A stretch of 64,000 bases of DNA, from positions 1,426,001 through 1,490,000 of the forward strand of contig BAAHQB010000007.1 of NCBI GenBank assembly GCA_054601695.1. Direction: 5' to 3'. The notes beneath the pieces were generated by a model. The model saw only the letters and a program-made list of their open reading frames with translations. It was not told the DNA's origin and did not search any database. Numbering within the stretch: position 1 is the stretch's first letter; the number at the start of each line of letters is the position of its first letter. Source of the stretch: Amorphochlora amoebiformis (taxonomy: Eukaryota > Cercozoa > Chlorarachniophyceae). A program made the translations under genes and the position numbers. Below, one piece after another: positions 1 to 36,089 of this stretch.

Positions 1-44
1 ATATATATATATGATATAATATAAATATATGTGTAATAATTTAG

Positions 45-144
45 GAGGGTTTCATGGAGACATATGTGTGAATTACTTATATATCACATACACATATATT
101 TATATTATATCATATATATATATATATATCCCTCATATATATAT

Positions 145-228
<84 letters not shown>

Positions 229-609
229 TAATATATATATATATATATATTATTATATATATATATATATATATATATGCATACCACAGGGTTGCATAGC
301 GTATTGGTACAAGTACAGGGCGAACAGCAGGTTGCCACAATTGAATATAATTCCTAAGCTTTATAACACATAACAGGAACATTGCCTTGACCCTAACACT
401 GACACTGGTAGACACAAGGTGTTGAGACTGGTGAATCGGAGCGAGTTGTAGAGGAACTAAATATGCGGCCTGAAGAAAAGGGCGAGGAAGAAAAACTGCC
501 AGAGGAAGACCTTATGGATCATGGTATTGTGGATCTTGACGAGAAACTCAGTGGCTCCCAAAATCTGAATACGCAAGGTCGTTTTATCTCACAAATATAA
601 ATAAATGTG

Positions 610-680
<71 letters not shown>

Positions 681-830
681 TATATATGTAGCGGAAATAC
701 ATTATATAATATATATATATATATATATACATATTATATAGCGTAAATATGAATATATATATATAATATATTTATACATATATATATATATATATTATAT
801 AATATATATATATATATGTATGTATGTATG

Positions 831-882
<52 letters not shown>

Positions 883-884
883 AA

Positions 885-941
<57 letters not shown>

Positions 942-995
942 TGGTAAGCGTGTGTATATAATTCGTATTATATGTACACAATATATATAAATATA

Positions 996-1046
<51 letters not shown>

Positions 1047-1073
1047 GTATATATATAACATGTGTGCTAAGTA

Positions 1074-1121
<48 letters not shown>

Positions 1122-1312
1122 TGAATATATAATATATATGTTTATATGTGTGCGTGAATATATAATATATATGTGTATATGTATGCGTGTATAATATATG
1201 TACGCATATATGTGATTATATGTATATACTTATATACATACAAATACATGCACATACACATGTGTGAATATGTTTACGTTTGCGTGTATATGTGTACTGT
1301 GTGATATATACA

Positions 1313-1346
<34 letters not shown>

Positions 1347-1348
1347 AC

Positions 1349-1434
<86 letters not shown>

Positions 1435-1489
1435 ATATATATATATATATATTGTACATGAATATATATAATATGTATGTGTGTGTGTT

Positions 1490-1538
<49 letters not shown>

Positions 1539-1588
1539 ATATGTATTTGCGTGAAGGTTAGTGTACGAAAACAAATGTGGAGACTATA

Positions 1589-1645
<57 letters not shown>

Positions 1646-2030
1646 CAGATGTGGAACAGAAGGAAACGAAGGATGAGAGAGGCTATTCCAGGAGGCGGCG
1701 CAAGAGAGTATGTAAAGGAAACTGTAATTGCTGTGCAATATGTAACTTCTGCGGAAAGAAAACAAAGGGACGGCACAAATATTGTACCAGCATCGGGTTG
1801 AAGAAGAAGAGGAGAGAAAGAGCAAAAATAAAGAGGCAGAAGATAAGCATGGATGGTAGAGGCAAGAAACAAATCGTAGGGTGGGCAGCGTTCTTGAAAC
1901 TGTTTATAGACAAGAAGAGGAAAGAAGAAAAAAAGGCGGATGATCATCAGCGCGCAAATGAAGGTTATATACATGTAAAAGTCACCTAAAATTAATTCAT
2001 ATATAATATTCAATATATATATATATATAT

Positions 2031-2065
<35 letters not shown>

Positions 2066-2478
2066 GATATTTTGGTACATGCAGTTTGGAGTGAAAAGTT
2101 CAAGGGGTACATGAAAATGGCCGCGACTGAGTGGTCCAGTAAGGGAGAGGAAGAAAAGAAAAGCTACAAGGTATTTAACACCAACAAATTAAAACATATA
2201 TAATATATGAACGTCAGGTATGGTCAACGACTGGGTCCACTCGGGAAGTAGATACCATTAAAAAGGCTTACAGTTTTGATACAAAACCCTTCGAAATTGA
2301 CTACGTCTACGAGTGTATAGGGAATATTGATAAGAACGCCGCCGCCTTATATGAAATGGGGGTGCGAACCCTGACGTACTACAATGGAAGAAACGGTGAG
2401 ATAAACTCGATCGGTGGACCCTCACACTTCATAGAAGATGAAAAAGTCCTCGAGATAATGTCAAAGGTCATAAAATGT

Positions 2479-2521
<43 letters not shown>

Positions 2522-2544
2522 CATACACGTATAAATACAATATT

Positions 2545-2583
<39 letters not shown>

Positions 2584-2615
2584 ACATACACGTATAAATA
2601 CAATATTACACACAT

Positions 2616-2652
<37 letters not shown>

Positions 2653-2671
2653 ATGCATAGTAATATATTTC

Positions 2672-2718
<47 letters not shown>

Positions 2719-2728
2719 TGTGCGTGTA

Positions 2729-2777
<49 letters not shown>

Positions 2778-2802
2778 ATTTCTGTGTGTGTGTGTGTATG
2801 TG

Positions 2803-2884
<82 letters not shown>

Positions 2885-2900
2885 CGTGTGTGTGAGTATG

Positions 2901-2964
<64 letters not shown>

Positions 2965-2985
2965 TTGTGTGTGTGTTTATGTATG

Positions 2986-3027
<42 letters not shown>

Positions 3028-3673
3028 AGTATATATATATATATATATGCATGTGTGTATGTGTGTATAAATATATACATATCTACTTATGTACCATATA
3101 AACATCGTAGGTGGAATCTGTAATGCGCTTCTATAAGCCCAACGACGAGGGAAATGGTTTTCTAATATATATACTATATATATATATATATATATATATA
3201 ATTTGTATCAGAAAGATTGAGCTTACCATTGGATATGAATGATTTTTCAAGAAGAAGGAAATATTGGATGTTGAAAAGGGTATCTAATTCCATAGCATCA
3301 TAGCACCCTTACTCCATTAACCCTAACCCTCTAAACCTAATCCCAACCTCCTAATTATAAACATACCTCCCTAACCCAAATATATCCAGATCCAGATCCA
3401 GATCCTTACCGGCCCTATGCTTAACCTTAGTCCATAGTCTTAGATCTCATTTTTAAATCTACCCTCCTTAATCATCCTATACCCCCTATACCCCGATACC
3501 CTCACCCGCTGACCAATCCAAAATATAGAGAAGAACTTATTAGGCAAAAGAGTATCTGGAAAGATCTATTGGCCAATCCCCAGTGCCATGGCATCAATTA
3601 ATTTCTGGCGAAAAACGTATAATAAATTGGCCGCTGCGGTTTTATCCAACATGTTGGAGCAAGATAAATGTCG
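45..3673 (+). CDS. Cys-rich, HMG-box-like protein gene, copy A (5' end outside window)
   Basis: Likely nuclear nucleic-acid-binding protein; function inferred. Exons: 45-65, 290-330, 412-577, 1649-1963, 2085-2170, 2218-2466, 3111-3156, 3212-3279, 3531-3673. Each has AG before it and GT after it, and reading phase carries through all junctions. The exon at 412 is acidic. The exon at 1649 is strongly basic, with a Cys cluster ([14 protein letters not shown] and a later Cys). Across exons 1649 and 2085 runs a pattern like the last part of an HMG box (AFLKLF, then W, EEEKK and Y at usual HMG spacing). Introns range from 47 nt to over 1 kb, the long ones filled with (TA)n and (TG)n. After 3673 the frame needs a further exon that I could not place; a stop at 3301-3303 is possible if the exon ending at 3279 is not spliced. 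The N-terminal exons seen for copy B at 26435-27889 would have to lie left of the window. Confidence 0.6.
3290..3530. repeat. Telomere-like and CAGATC repeats in a short intron, copy A
   Basis: Within the 251-nt intron 3280-3530: TTAACCCTAACCCTC near 3316, then scattered CCCTAA-like words, and ATCCAGATCCAGATCCAGAT near 3386. This intron is C-rich on the coding strand and has no TA tract, unlike most. Same in copy B (31365-31615). Confidence 0.65.
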
Positions 3674-3845
3674 GTAACCTCGAGAAGATTTTGCACACAA
3701 GGGTACATGTCATTATGTAATTAACTATCTATCTACCCCCCTCATTATTTCTAACTGCCTTCTCTTAACTGCCTTCTCTTCGCTCTATCTCATCACTACC
3801 TATCCTCTCTCCTTTGAATTTCTTTAGCTTGATTTCCCCTCCATC

Positions 3846-3887
<42 letters not shown>

Positions 3888-3991
3888 TATATTATATACG
3901 TACATATATTATTATATATTTATATATAATAAATAAATATATATATATATATATATATATAATACGTGCATATAATATATATATATATATG

Positions 3992-4032
<41 letters not shown>

Positions 4033-4102
4033 CGTACATATTATATATATATATAGCAATAATAATAATTCTTCCAATTGTTTAATTCCATAGAACTTAA
4101 AA
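3674..4102. other. Pyrimidine-rich segment and TA tract after the HMG-like gene
   Basis: Contains a strong pyrimidine-rich stretch ending TTTCTTTAG (about 3735-3828), which looks like a 3' splice site, followed by (TA)n whose length differs between copies. Coding through a variable TA tract is not credible. The stretch may be an intron end, or 3' flank of one gene and 5' flank of the 67-aa gene. Copy B: 31759-32225. Confidence 0.4.
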
Positions 4103-4438
4103 ATGGATACACCGGATTACAACAACTACAAGAAGTTCTTCAACATAATTCACAGGGTTTGACTATATGCTACATCGTATATATATTAATCTAAATAATA
4201 GTAAAAAATAGGTTGCGCTGGCACCTCGAGGCATTACCAATAATGTGTGTCCAAAAATAAGAAGACTATCTGATGAACTCCGAACGTTTCTAGCTGATTT
4301 CCACGTACATTAATATTTTACTTTAGTTTGACTTTATGTATTTAATCGTAACCATATAACAAAGTGTAAATATATATTCAGCCAGATCAGCTATCATCAA
4401 ATTCACAAATATTACCGGAGCCATCTCAATCGACTTGA
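4103..4438 (+). CDS. Small 67-aa protein, three exons, copy A
   Basis: Exons 4103-4156, 4212-4304 and 4382-4438 all join in phase 0 and give 67 residues from ATG (preceded by AAAA) to TGA. The protein begins MDTPDYNNYKKFF and is mixed charged/polar with no motif I recognise. The introns are short (55 and 77 nt) and lack long TA tracts. The downstream exon is also open in a second frame up to a donor-like site at 4441, so the end is not certain. It may instead be the tail of the gene to its left, but that gene's last exon ends in a phase that does not fit. Confidence 0.4.
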
Positions 4439-18249
<13,811 letters not shown>

Positions 18250-18870
18250 GTGGGTGAGGTGGTCAAGTCCGTAATGGTAATGCGAGATGGATAATTAATC
18301 ATCCGAAAGGACTGCCTATATACCCATACCGTACCATGCAGATAACAAAATTAAATATGTACATATACTTCATCCTCGATATGAACATATCAAAACATCA
18401 ATATTAACTGGGTACACGTGTACTGTGACCATGGACTATGTCACGATTAACGTTTTTAGAAATATAAATTCGGTGACTGGACTCTGTCCTATGTCCCACC
18501 CATGTCCTTATTCCCAAATGTGTCCCGCTTGTGTCCCACTCTTCCCACCCTTGTCCCACCCATGTCCCCTTTGTACAAACCTGACCGTCTTAATATTATT
18601 TAACCTTTCCCAACCCCCATACTAATAATTGTTAATAACATTTTTGTGTATATTAAATGTATCTTACAACAGCTACTCAAAACCCTTTCTGAATAAATCT
18701 TATATATGATATTGGTATCAAAATTAGTACCCAATTATTTTTTTGTCATATATAATAATCCACCAGACATCCCCTAGCGGTCCAGACAGGTGAGACTGAG
18801 CGTGCGCTAACTTGCAGTCGTCACTACTCATATTACGAAGTCTGATATATACATATATGTATATATAAAT

Positions 18871-18922
<52 letters not shown>
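18250..18922. other. Intergenic region between KDZ gene and Ser/Pro-rich gene, copy A
   Basis: About 0.67 kb of mostly unique sequence upstream of the KDZ start codon, so the KDZ promoter is expected here. It contains the GTCCCA repeats and AT-rich stretches; I could not identify a defined promoter element. The last part, near 18765-18840, differs from copy B by several small indels. Confidence 0.5.
18484..18570. repeat. Degenerate GTCCCA-rich repeat upstream of KDZ exon 1
   Basis: Irregular repeats of GTCCCACC/ATGTCC on the plus strand, in the 5' flank of the KDZ gene. It is preserved in copy B near 46135-46225. A role in promoter function or transposase binding is possible but unshown. Confidence 0.5.
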
Positions 18923-18924
<2 letters not shown>

Positions 18925-18983
18925 ACTCTTCTTCCAGTTGACGTCTCTCCTCTGCTAAAGTCTTTGCAGCCGCTCTTCGCAGC
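18923..18983 (-). other. Orphan terminal exon candidate ending [11 protein letters not shown]
   Basis: Acceptor ATATAAG then 19 codons and TAA ([19 protein letters not shown]). The ending resembles that of the Ser/Pro-rich gene's last exon 0.7 kb upstream ([12 protein letters not shown]), suggesting a duplicated or alternative last exon. Another frame is open to a GTAATA donor. Copy B lacks this segment and has only TA repeats and an 18-T run there. Confidence 0.35.
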
Positions 18984-19121
18984 CTTATATATGAATATAC
19001 ATATATATATATATATATATGAATAGATACACACACATATATATATATTATATATACATATATATATATATATAATATTACATATACATTTACATATTTG
19101 TGAGAACATATACATATGTGA

Positions 19122-19162
<41 letters not shown>

Positions 19163-19169
19163 CACACAC

Positions 19170-19208
<39 letters not shown>

Positions 19209-19388
19209 AAAAAACATATCTATAAGAGAGTAAGCTAGAATAAAGAGGGTTGGAAAAAGAATGAAAACTGAAATATGTGGAAGAAAGCACAACGGAACAG
19301 CAGAAGAGGGAAAGAGAGGACAGAGAGCGACCAAGGAAAAAGAGAGCGAGAGTGAGTTCCAGATATTATATATATATATATATATTGT

Positions 19389-19439
<51 letters not shown>

Positions 19440-19471
19440 GGAAAAGAAAGAGCTACAGAAAGGGAGCTCAG

Positions 19472-19517
<46 letters not shown>

Positions 19518-19540
19518 CGAGAGCAAAAAGAGAGACAGAG

Positions 19541-19640
19541 AGAAAGAGAGCGATTGTGAGAGAAAGAGAGCGATTGTGAGAGAAAGAGAGCGATTGTGAG
19601 AGAAAGAGAGCGATTGTGAGAGAAAGAGAGCGATTGTGAG
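19541..19640. repeat. Five perfect 20-bp tandem repeats
   Basis: The unit AGAAAGAGAGCGATTGTGAG repeats five times, directly downstream of the Ser/Pro-rich gene's stop codon on its strand, probably in its 3' untranslated region. Copy B has the same five units at 47147-47246. Confidence 0.95.
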
Positions 19641-19647
19641 GGATATA

Positions 19648-19774
19648 TTACTCAGCCTCCACTTCCTTTCTCTCTGCCAATATATCTGCTGCGACTGCCT
19701 CATCCTCGTTTTCTACCTACATAAACATATGTGTACATACGTGAATATAATATATTACATATATATATATATAT

Positions 19775-19835
<61 letters not shown>

Positions 19836-19927
19836 CATATATATATATGTATATATGTAGATTTATTTATGTGCAACATAATTACATTATAAAAAAAAAC
19901 ATTTATATCATGTATTACATACATATA

Positions 19928-19969
<42 letters not shown>

Positions 19970-20095
19970 GTATCTATATTGCATGTAAAAATACAATGTA
20001 AATATTATATATATATATATATATATAATATTTTATATACGTTGGTATGAATGTATATATTACCTTATCTTCGTTATACACACTGTCTTCCTAAA

Positions 20096-20133
<38 letters not shown>

Positions 20134-20337
20134 TTATATTATATATAAATATATATATATATGCATATAAAATTATAAATATTCCACCTCTTTTGCATGA
20201 CTCTGATGGCTCGTCGCTGTGAAATCTCCCCTCGTCTCACCATCATAATATCCTTTCATCCGATTACCCCGCAGTATTTCCCGACTCTTAGAGGGTTACA
20301 GCTTACAGTGAGAGGAGATTTAGGTGAGGGAGAGATG

Positions 20338-20377
<40 letters not shown>

Positions 20378-20389
20378 GAGGGAGAGATG

Positions 20390-20435
<46 letters not shown>

Positions 20436-20524
20436 CGCGGAGAAGAGAGAGATATAAAATCATATGTATACTTCCAATTATATTATATATATATATATAT
20501 ATACACATATATATACATAAATAT

Positions 20525-20562
<38 letters not shown>

Positions 20563-20578
20563 CCCCTATAATATATAT

Positions 20579-20628
<50 letters not shown>

Positions 20629-20680
20629 TACCCCATGGCTGTGGACGGATCGATCATCATCGTTCTACATACGAGTATTG

Positions 20681-20711
<31 letters not shown>

Positions 20712-21375
20712 CATATATGTGTTTGAGTATATATTTTGTGCAATCATGTTCATATATCTTGGAGAGGTGGGAAGTACTAGAGTCCCGACAGTATCAGCAT
20801 ACATCATGACAGTATACATACATATATATATATATATAATATATATATATAATATATATATATATATATGTATATATATGTGTGTGTGTTTGTGTGTATT
20901 TAATATATATGTGTACATATACATATATATATATATATATATATATTTATACATATATGAAATGTGCATTAGTTTAGGTTCCTCTAATAAACCCAACCTT
21001 AACCCCAAAATAGAATTCCCGCTCTAACCCCTAAACCTGCCTTATTTTTGTAACCCTAATAATAGCTAGGATTGAGCCTAGTAACAGTGTTTTCAAATAT
21101 CTATCAATTAGATTGAACCTAGTAACAGTGTTTCCAAATATCTATCCTTACCCAAAGATCTCTTGTGTCTAATCCTAACTTTAACCCTAACCTAGCCCTA
21201 ACCCTAACCATAACCCTAACCCTAATCCTGACCCTAGATCAGTCTGGGCTATTTGATAGGGGTTAATCCTAGAGAAGCGTTAGCCTTGTAACACTGTTTC
21301 CTCTAAGCTTAGTTTGGGAGTTTGAATGTGCACATTAGGTGACTGTGTATATATAGATACATCTATATTTTATGT

Positions 21376-21418
<43 letters not shown>

Positions 21419-21533
21419 TTATAATGGCAACCTTAGAGTTTTTACATCCAAAGGATGTCTGGTCTAGCGTCGGTCTCAGAGGTGTATTACAGGGAGTTAC
21501 AACGGGGGAGTTCGCTATATTGAGAGGATTTTG

Positions 21534-21614
<81 letters not shown>

Positions 21615-21974
21615 GCATATATGTATATTATATATATACCTTTATTCATATACATATCATGCCGATATGTGTATACACACACACACACACATACACATAT
21701 GTATACACATATACATATACAAACATATATATACATATATGTTCATATTTACCTGGAGGGCAAACTTTAGACTGAGGGCTCAAAGGTAGTGCGCGTGTGC
21801 TGCGGCCTGTTGCATATATTTCTATACATATCTATTTTTCACCTGTATATTATTTTTATATTTATTGTACATCTATACAAATAATTTTTAAACATATATA
21901 TATACACACACACACACATATATATATATATATTATACATTCACATATACATATATATATATATATATACATAC

Positions 21975-22015
<41 letters not shown>

Positions 22016-22096
22016 TACATACCCGGCATTGGTATATGCATAAACACGTTATGATCCAACGCTTGAACAGTTATTTCATACTCGTATATATATGTA

Positions 22097-22151
<55 letters not shown>

Positions 22152-22227
22152 TATAAATTTTGTATGCATATATACATATTATGAATATATACATACTTAT
22201 TATACGCGCACATTCATACATACATAC

Positions 22228-22276
<49 letters not shown>

Positions 22277-22284
22277 ATATATAT

Positions 22285-22341
<57 letters not shown>

Positions 22342-22529
22342 TTATATGTGTGTGTATGTATATACATATATGTATGTATATATACGAATGACGCACCCGG
22401 TATTGGCATATGCATAGGCAAGCTGGAGTTCCAAGGATTTCCGTTGTTCAACGAAGGTGTCCCCATAAATACCTAAATGGAATATACTAACTAAATACAT
22501 ATAATACTATGTACTCAAACATGTATAAG

Positions 22530-22613
<84 letters not shown>

Positions 22614-22619
22614 CATATA

Positions 22620-22677
<58 letters not shown>

Positions 22678-22711
22678 GGTACTTGGATTGTGGAGTCCGT
22701 GTTATTGGTGA

Positions 22712-22755
<44 letters not shown>

Positions 22756-23416
22756 AATATATATTCTCGAAGTAGAGATAAAGAGATAGAAAGAGGGTGT
22801 AGAGAGGAGGTAACAAGGAAAGCGAGGAGAGAGAAAGAGAGAGAGAAGGGATGGAGGGAACAGAAGTGGATGAGGTGGAGAAGAAAAGAGAAGAGAGAGA
22901 TTGTGGGAGACAAAGAGAGAGACAGACACAGAGAGAGACAGAGAGAGAAGAGAGCATAGGACAGAGACCCCGGAAGACAGGGTAGAGAGAAAAGAGGAAA
23001 AAGAGAGAGAAGAACGGCAAAAAGAAGAGAGAAAAGAAAGGGAAAAGAGAGAGAGAGCAACCAAAAAGAGTAGAAACAGTGATAGAAAAATAGGAAAAAG
23101 CGGAGTGAAGAAAGGAAAAAAGGGGAGAGAAGAAAAAACATAAGGAGAGGAACAACAAACGGGTGGAAAAAAACGAGAGATCGGAAGTGAGGAGAAAAGA
23201 ATATCGTCACAACCTGGCGTGCAAGTCTTTGGGCTGGCGATCCCCCGTTCTGAGATACTTCTGTATGACTCCTTCCTGTAAATTTATATGTTTTACATGT
23301 GTATATATGTACATACATATATATATATATATATATAAATATATGTGTAAATATTATATATTTATATATACATACGTTAATATATATATTGATATATTAT
23401 ATTATATATATATATA

Positions 23417-23448
<32 letters not shown>

Positions 23449-23650
23449 CATTGTATGTATGTATATACGCGTATGTATAAATATATTTATTGCCTCTGGT
23501 ATGAAGGGATCCCGTCTGTGATCCCGTCTGTGATGTAGCACCCTAAATATATACATAAAAATTTTAAATAACTATATGTACATGTATGTGTACCTATCTT
23601 TTGAGCATTACATACCTGAACATACAAGAATACAAATACACACGCGCACA

Positions 23651-23705
<55 letters not shown>

Positions 23706-23845
23706 CTACGCATATACCCCTTGATCCAGCGTATTAAGACGAGGATTTGAAGACATCTTACGCAGACAGGCCGGGGAGATAAGAAGGGCCTAAAAATGTA
23801 ATAACTAAATTTATATATACAGTTACACCCACACACACAGACATA

Positions 23846-23884
<39 letters not shown>

Positions 23885-23972
23885 TATATACATATATATA
23901 TAATTATTATATATATATATATATATAATATATATTATATGTATATATAGTTATATAAACAATTCTATACAA

Positions 23973-24007
<35 letters not shown>

Positions 24008-24170
24008 GTGGGTGTAGTTATATGTAATTGGTGGAGGAATCGAGATGGGACAGATAGAAAAGAGATAGGAGAGATTTAGAAAAGGGGCGGGGAAAGAAAA
24101 TAGAGAGGATATATATATTATGCATATGCTTAGCTTTGTATTAATATATATGTACAATATATTATACATT

Positions 24171-24215
<45 letters not shown>

Positions 24216-24244
24216 GTAGTGTAAAATGTATATACTCATTATAT

Positions 24245-24316
<72 letters not shown>

Positions 24317-24358
24317 GTATACTTCTGTCTTTTTTATGTATATGTACATAGATAACAT

Positions 24359-24416
<58 letters not shown>

Positions 24417-24528
24417 ATGTAATGAAAATTTGAAAATTTACCATCCGTGCACGATTTCCGGGAGAGCTTCGCTCTCTTGGAATCCCGTTACTGTTATAAG
24501 ATATATATATATATATATATATTATATT

Positions 24529-24580
<52 letters not shown>

Positions 24581-24630
24581 ATATATATATCATATGTAGG
24601 TGAATACATATCTATATATGTAAATATACA

Positions 24631-24683
<53 letters not shown>

Positions 24684-24691
24684 AAATATAA

Positions 24692-24730
<39 letters not shown>

Positions 24731-24967
24731 GTATATAAAATTATGTATGTATATAAAATTATATATGTATACATATATATGTTACACAAATGCAAACCGC
24801 CGGACACACTACCCTCCCACTCACAAATTTATTTTTTACCCAAATGCACATATCACATACCCAGATTGAGGCGAAAAAACGGAATCTGGCATTCTCGGTG
24901 TCATTGTCCTCGTCCTCGTTTGCTGTTCACCGTTTCGCATTTGTAGCGGTGAACCTGACCCATCCAT
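19648..24967 (-). CDS. Ser/Pro/Asn/Thr-rich low-complexity protein, 12 exons, copy A
   Basis: Exons (descending): 24967-24861, 24490-24442, 23789-23718, 23542-23494, 23275-23214, 22472-22386, 22080-22023, 21821-21753, 21514-21432, 20286-20188, 20090-20064, 19716-19648. Phases agree at every junction and sum to 277 codons including TAA (276 residues). The product starts [16 protein letters not shown], is rich in Ser, Pro, Thr, Asn and Arg, carries two related PG-ending peptides (MHMPIPG and MHIPMP), and turns acidic at the end (EDSVYNEDK, then [12 protein letters not shown]). No catalytic domain is recognised; it looks intrinsically disordered. The donor at 23493 is GC, not GT. Some exon borders, especially those of exons 7 and 8 and the 5' edge of exon 10, have alternatives. 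The start could instead be an acceptor-bounded exon joined to the gene upstream. Confidence 0.5.
20985..21250. repeat. Interstitial telomere-like repeats and 55-bp duplication, copy A
   Basis: Degenerate AACCCT/CCCTAA arrays (21175-21240) in an intron of the Ser/Pro-rich gene. They are preceded by two adjacent copies of a segment containing GAACCTAGTAACAGTG and CAAATATCTATC. Copy B has the same block at about 48666-48930. Confidence 0.8.
22763..23185. repeat. Purine-rich (plus strand) intronic tract, copy A
   Basis: AGAGA/GAAAAG-rich sequence within the intron between exons 6 and 5 of the Ser/Pro-rich gene. It is polypyrimidine in the transcript, as in the KDZ intron tract. Ser/Leu/Phe-rich ORFs across it are compositional. 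Copy B equivalent: about 50463-50876. Confidence 0.75.
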
Positions 24968-25040
24968 CCAGACCCCCCTAAACAGCAGCAATCCATGCGA
25001 CGAAAGCAGTCAAGATCACAGTTGCATATACAGTTCTCTC

Positions 25041-25603
25041 TTAGGATCGAGCATTGAGCAGTCCCAAGTAAATTAGTCTAGAAAATCAAAAAGCATATGA
25101 ATGTTTGTGTCAAATACCTTGACATGCGGCCCGGGCCGATCTCAAATTTATATTTCTCCAGCAAGAACTCGAGGGCATTAGGATCCTGAACTAGGCGGTT
25201 CTCTCTGTGGACGAACAAGATTGTCAATGCGGCTGGAAAGGAGGTGCTCTGACTTCAAGGTTCTCGGAGAACCTTCGGCATGGGACATGGGAAGCAGGGA
25301 GAGACAGGGGAATACAATTACATTGTCTTCAAGTCCAAGTTGTTGAAGCTGGGGCAATGTTGATTTTTCCTTCGCTTTCCCTCCTCGTTCACCTTATCTG
25401 GGTTTTAACCGGGGGTGGTAAGAGTTATGGTTGTAGCGCAAGGTCGTTATTCGAGAACAAGATCGAATGGACATAAAGCTTGGGTTGTTTGGACCCTTTT
25501 CATTCGTGTGCTGATATGAAGTCTTATTCCTGGTCCCGGCGGCACGTTCCTTCTGCTTGGCGAGCTTTTTGGCCCTGGCATTCTTCCCAAGGCCCGCGCC
25601 CAT
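25041..25603 (-). CDS. Small basic 102-aa protein, four exons, copy A
   Basis: Exons 25603-25495, 25397-25322, 25204-25118 and 25077-25041 join in consistent phase to 103 codons with stop. The introns are compact (97, 117 and 40 nt) and free of TA tracts. The N-terminus is Gly/Ala/Lys-rich (MGAGLGKNARAKKLAKQKER) and highly basic; the C-terminal half (ENRLVQDPNALEFLLEKYKF) looks helical. I do not recognise the family. Without splicing, the first exon could read on to 69 codons, a weaker alternative. It is divergent from the RGG gene at 26435. Confidence 0.5.
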
Positions 25604-26434
25604 CGTGGTTGACACTGTTTGCCTGAACAATCGAAATTGTGAATTACAGTTTAGGTAGAATTGATTTAGTCGTATTAAGCAACAATATCTTGTTCTTTTC
25701 CCGTTTCCGGTGACCGTCCGAAACAGATTAATAGTGCGAGAAATGTAGAAAAGCGTTCCTATTTTGGATCCTATACCAATCATTTCGACCCAAAGAGCCA
25801 AGGAACTTTTAGTCTAACAATACTAAAGGAATGAAGTATTGATAAACATCGCCCGCTTCTAATATATTATCTCTTCAGAGTCTATTTCACAATAATAAGA
25901 ATTTATCCACTTTTAAAGCAGATTACTATTCTAGTTTCGAAAGCCTTCCTAATATTCTCGTAACAAGAAAAAGCCGTGAATAATAAGAGCCTATCCCCAT
26001 ATTATTTCACAAAATGCTTGGAAAGTACGTGATCATTTGAAGAACATGAACAATGCATGAATATTTGATTATATACCTATATATATAAGGGTATAGAATA
26101 ACTTAAATATATATACCTATACTATAATAAATTTATGTCAAATTGGGTTTGATATATCAACTATTTAGGCTATTAGAGTATGCATATATCTGTAAAGTGG
26201 TTTGAGAGATATATGATACCCTGCATACCCAGGCCTGCGTGGCATATCTTCCGCAAAAAGCCACCCTTCATCGCCTCATTACCTGTTATCAATAACATTG
26301 TAATATTGACTGTTGATGTCCTTCGATTGTCCCACAGAGCCGAAGAATACATTACCGTGCGAAATTAAATTTAGTGACGTTGGCAGGCAACTTGGCGCGC
26401 GGGCGAAGAAGGCTCGCACAACCCAAATTGAAAA
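25604..26434. promoter_or_regulatory. Divergent intergenic region
   Basis: About 830 bp between the start codons of the minus-strand 102-aa gene and the plus-strand RGG gene, so it should hold both promoters. It is unique sequence with few repeats. No TATA box or other defined element can be claimed. Most of its left part (up to 26056) reappears inverted at 53344-53822. Confidence 0.45.
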
Positions 26435-31758
<5,324 letters not shown>

Positions 31759-31930
31759 GTAACCTCGAGAAGATTTTGCACACAAGGGTACATGTCATTA
31801 TGTAATTAACTATCTATCTACCCCCCTCATTATTTCTAACTGCCTTCTCTTAACTGCCTTCTCTTCGCTCTATCTCATCACTACCTATCCTCTCTCCTTT
31901 GAATTTCTTTAGCTTGATTTCCCCTCCACC

Positions 31931-32002
<72 letters not shown>

Positions 32003-32049
32003 TTATATTATATTATATACGTACATATATTATTATATATTTATATATA

Positions 32050-32089
<40 letters not shown>

Positions 32090-32114
32090 CGTGCATATAA
32101 TATATATATATATG

Positions 32115-32153
<39 letters not shown>

Positions 32154-32225
32154 CGTACATATTATATATATATATATAGCAATAATAATAATTCTTCCAA
32201 TTGTTTAATTCCATAGAACTTAAAA

Positions 32226-32561
32226 ATGGATACACCGGATTACAACAACTACAAGAAGTTCTTCAACATAATTCACAGGGTTTGACTATATGCTACATCG
32301 TATATATATTAATCTAAATAATAATAAAAAATAGGTTGCGCTGGCACCTCGAGGCATTACCAATAATGTGTGTCCAAAAATAAGAAGACTATCTTATGAA
32401 CTCCGAACGTTTCTAGCTGATTTCCACGTACATTAATATTTTACTTTAGTTTGACTTTATGTATTTAATCGTAACCATATAACAAAGTGTAAATATATAT
32501 TCAGCCAGATCAGCTATCATCAAATTCACAAATATTACCGGAGCCATCTCAATCGACTTGA
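32226..32561 (+). CDS. Small 67-aa protein, three exons, copy B
   Basis: Counterpart of the 4103-4438 gene with exons 32226-32279, 32335-32427 and 32505-32561. The frame and splice sites are preserved. One amino-acid change is seen (SDELR in copy A, SYELR here). Keeping the frame after duplication gives weak support that it is coding. Confidence 0.4.

Positions 32562-36089
<3,528 letters not shown>

Noticed and set aside
29-3101. Many Tyr/Ile and Cys/Val ORFs of 60-339 codons here and throughout the window
   Set aside because: They are translations of (TA)n, (TATG)n and (TG)n repeats in all frames, vary in length between the copies and carry no motif.
3702-3720. Ending of the HMG-like gene through a 28-nt intron (3674-3701) and a six-codon exon to TAA
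   Set aside because: Phase fits, but the intron would be much shorter than any other seen (40 nt or more) and lacks a convincing branch or pyrimidine tract.
21424-21534. 36-codon plus-strand ORF starting [13 protein letters not shown]
   Set aside because: The opposite strand has acceptor and donor sites in matching phase with the Ser/Pro-rich gene, which explains the segment better.
25207-25476. 89-codon plus-strand ORF overlapping the 102-aa gene
   Set aside because: Opposite to four phase-consistent exons; no start context or motif.
25604-25801. In-frame upstream extension (MALWVEMIGIG) of the 102-aa protein
   Set aside because: The ATG at 25603 opens the Gly/Ala/Lys-rich part; the upstream part has no recognised features and lies in the inverted segment as promoter-like DNA. 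It cannot be excluded fully.
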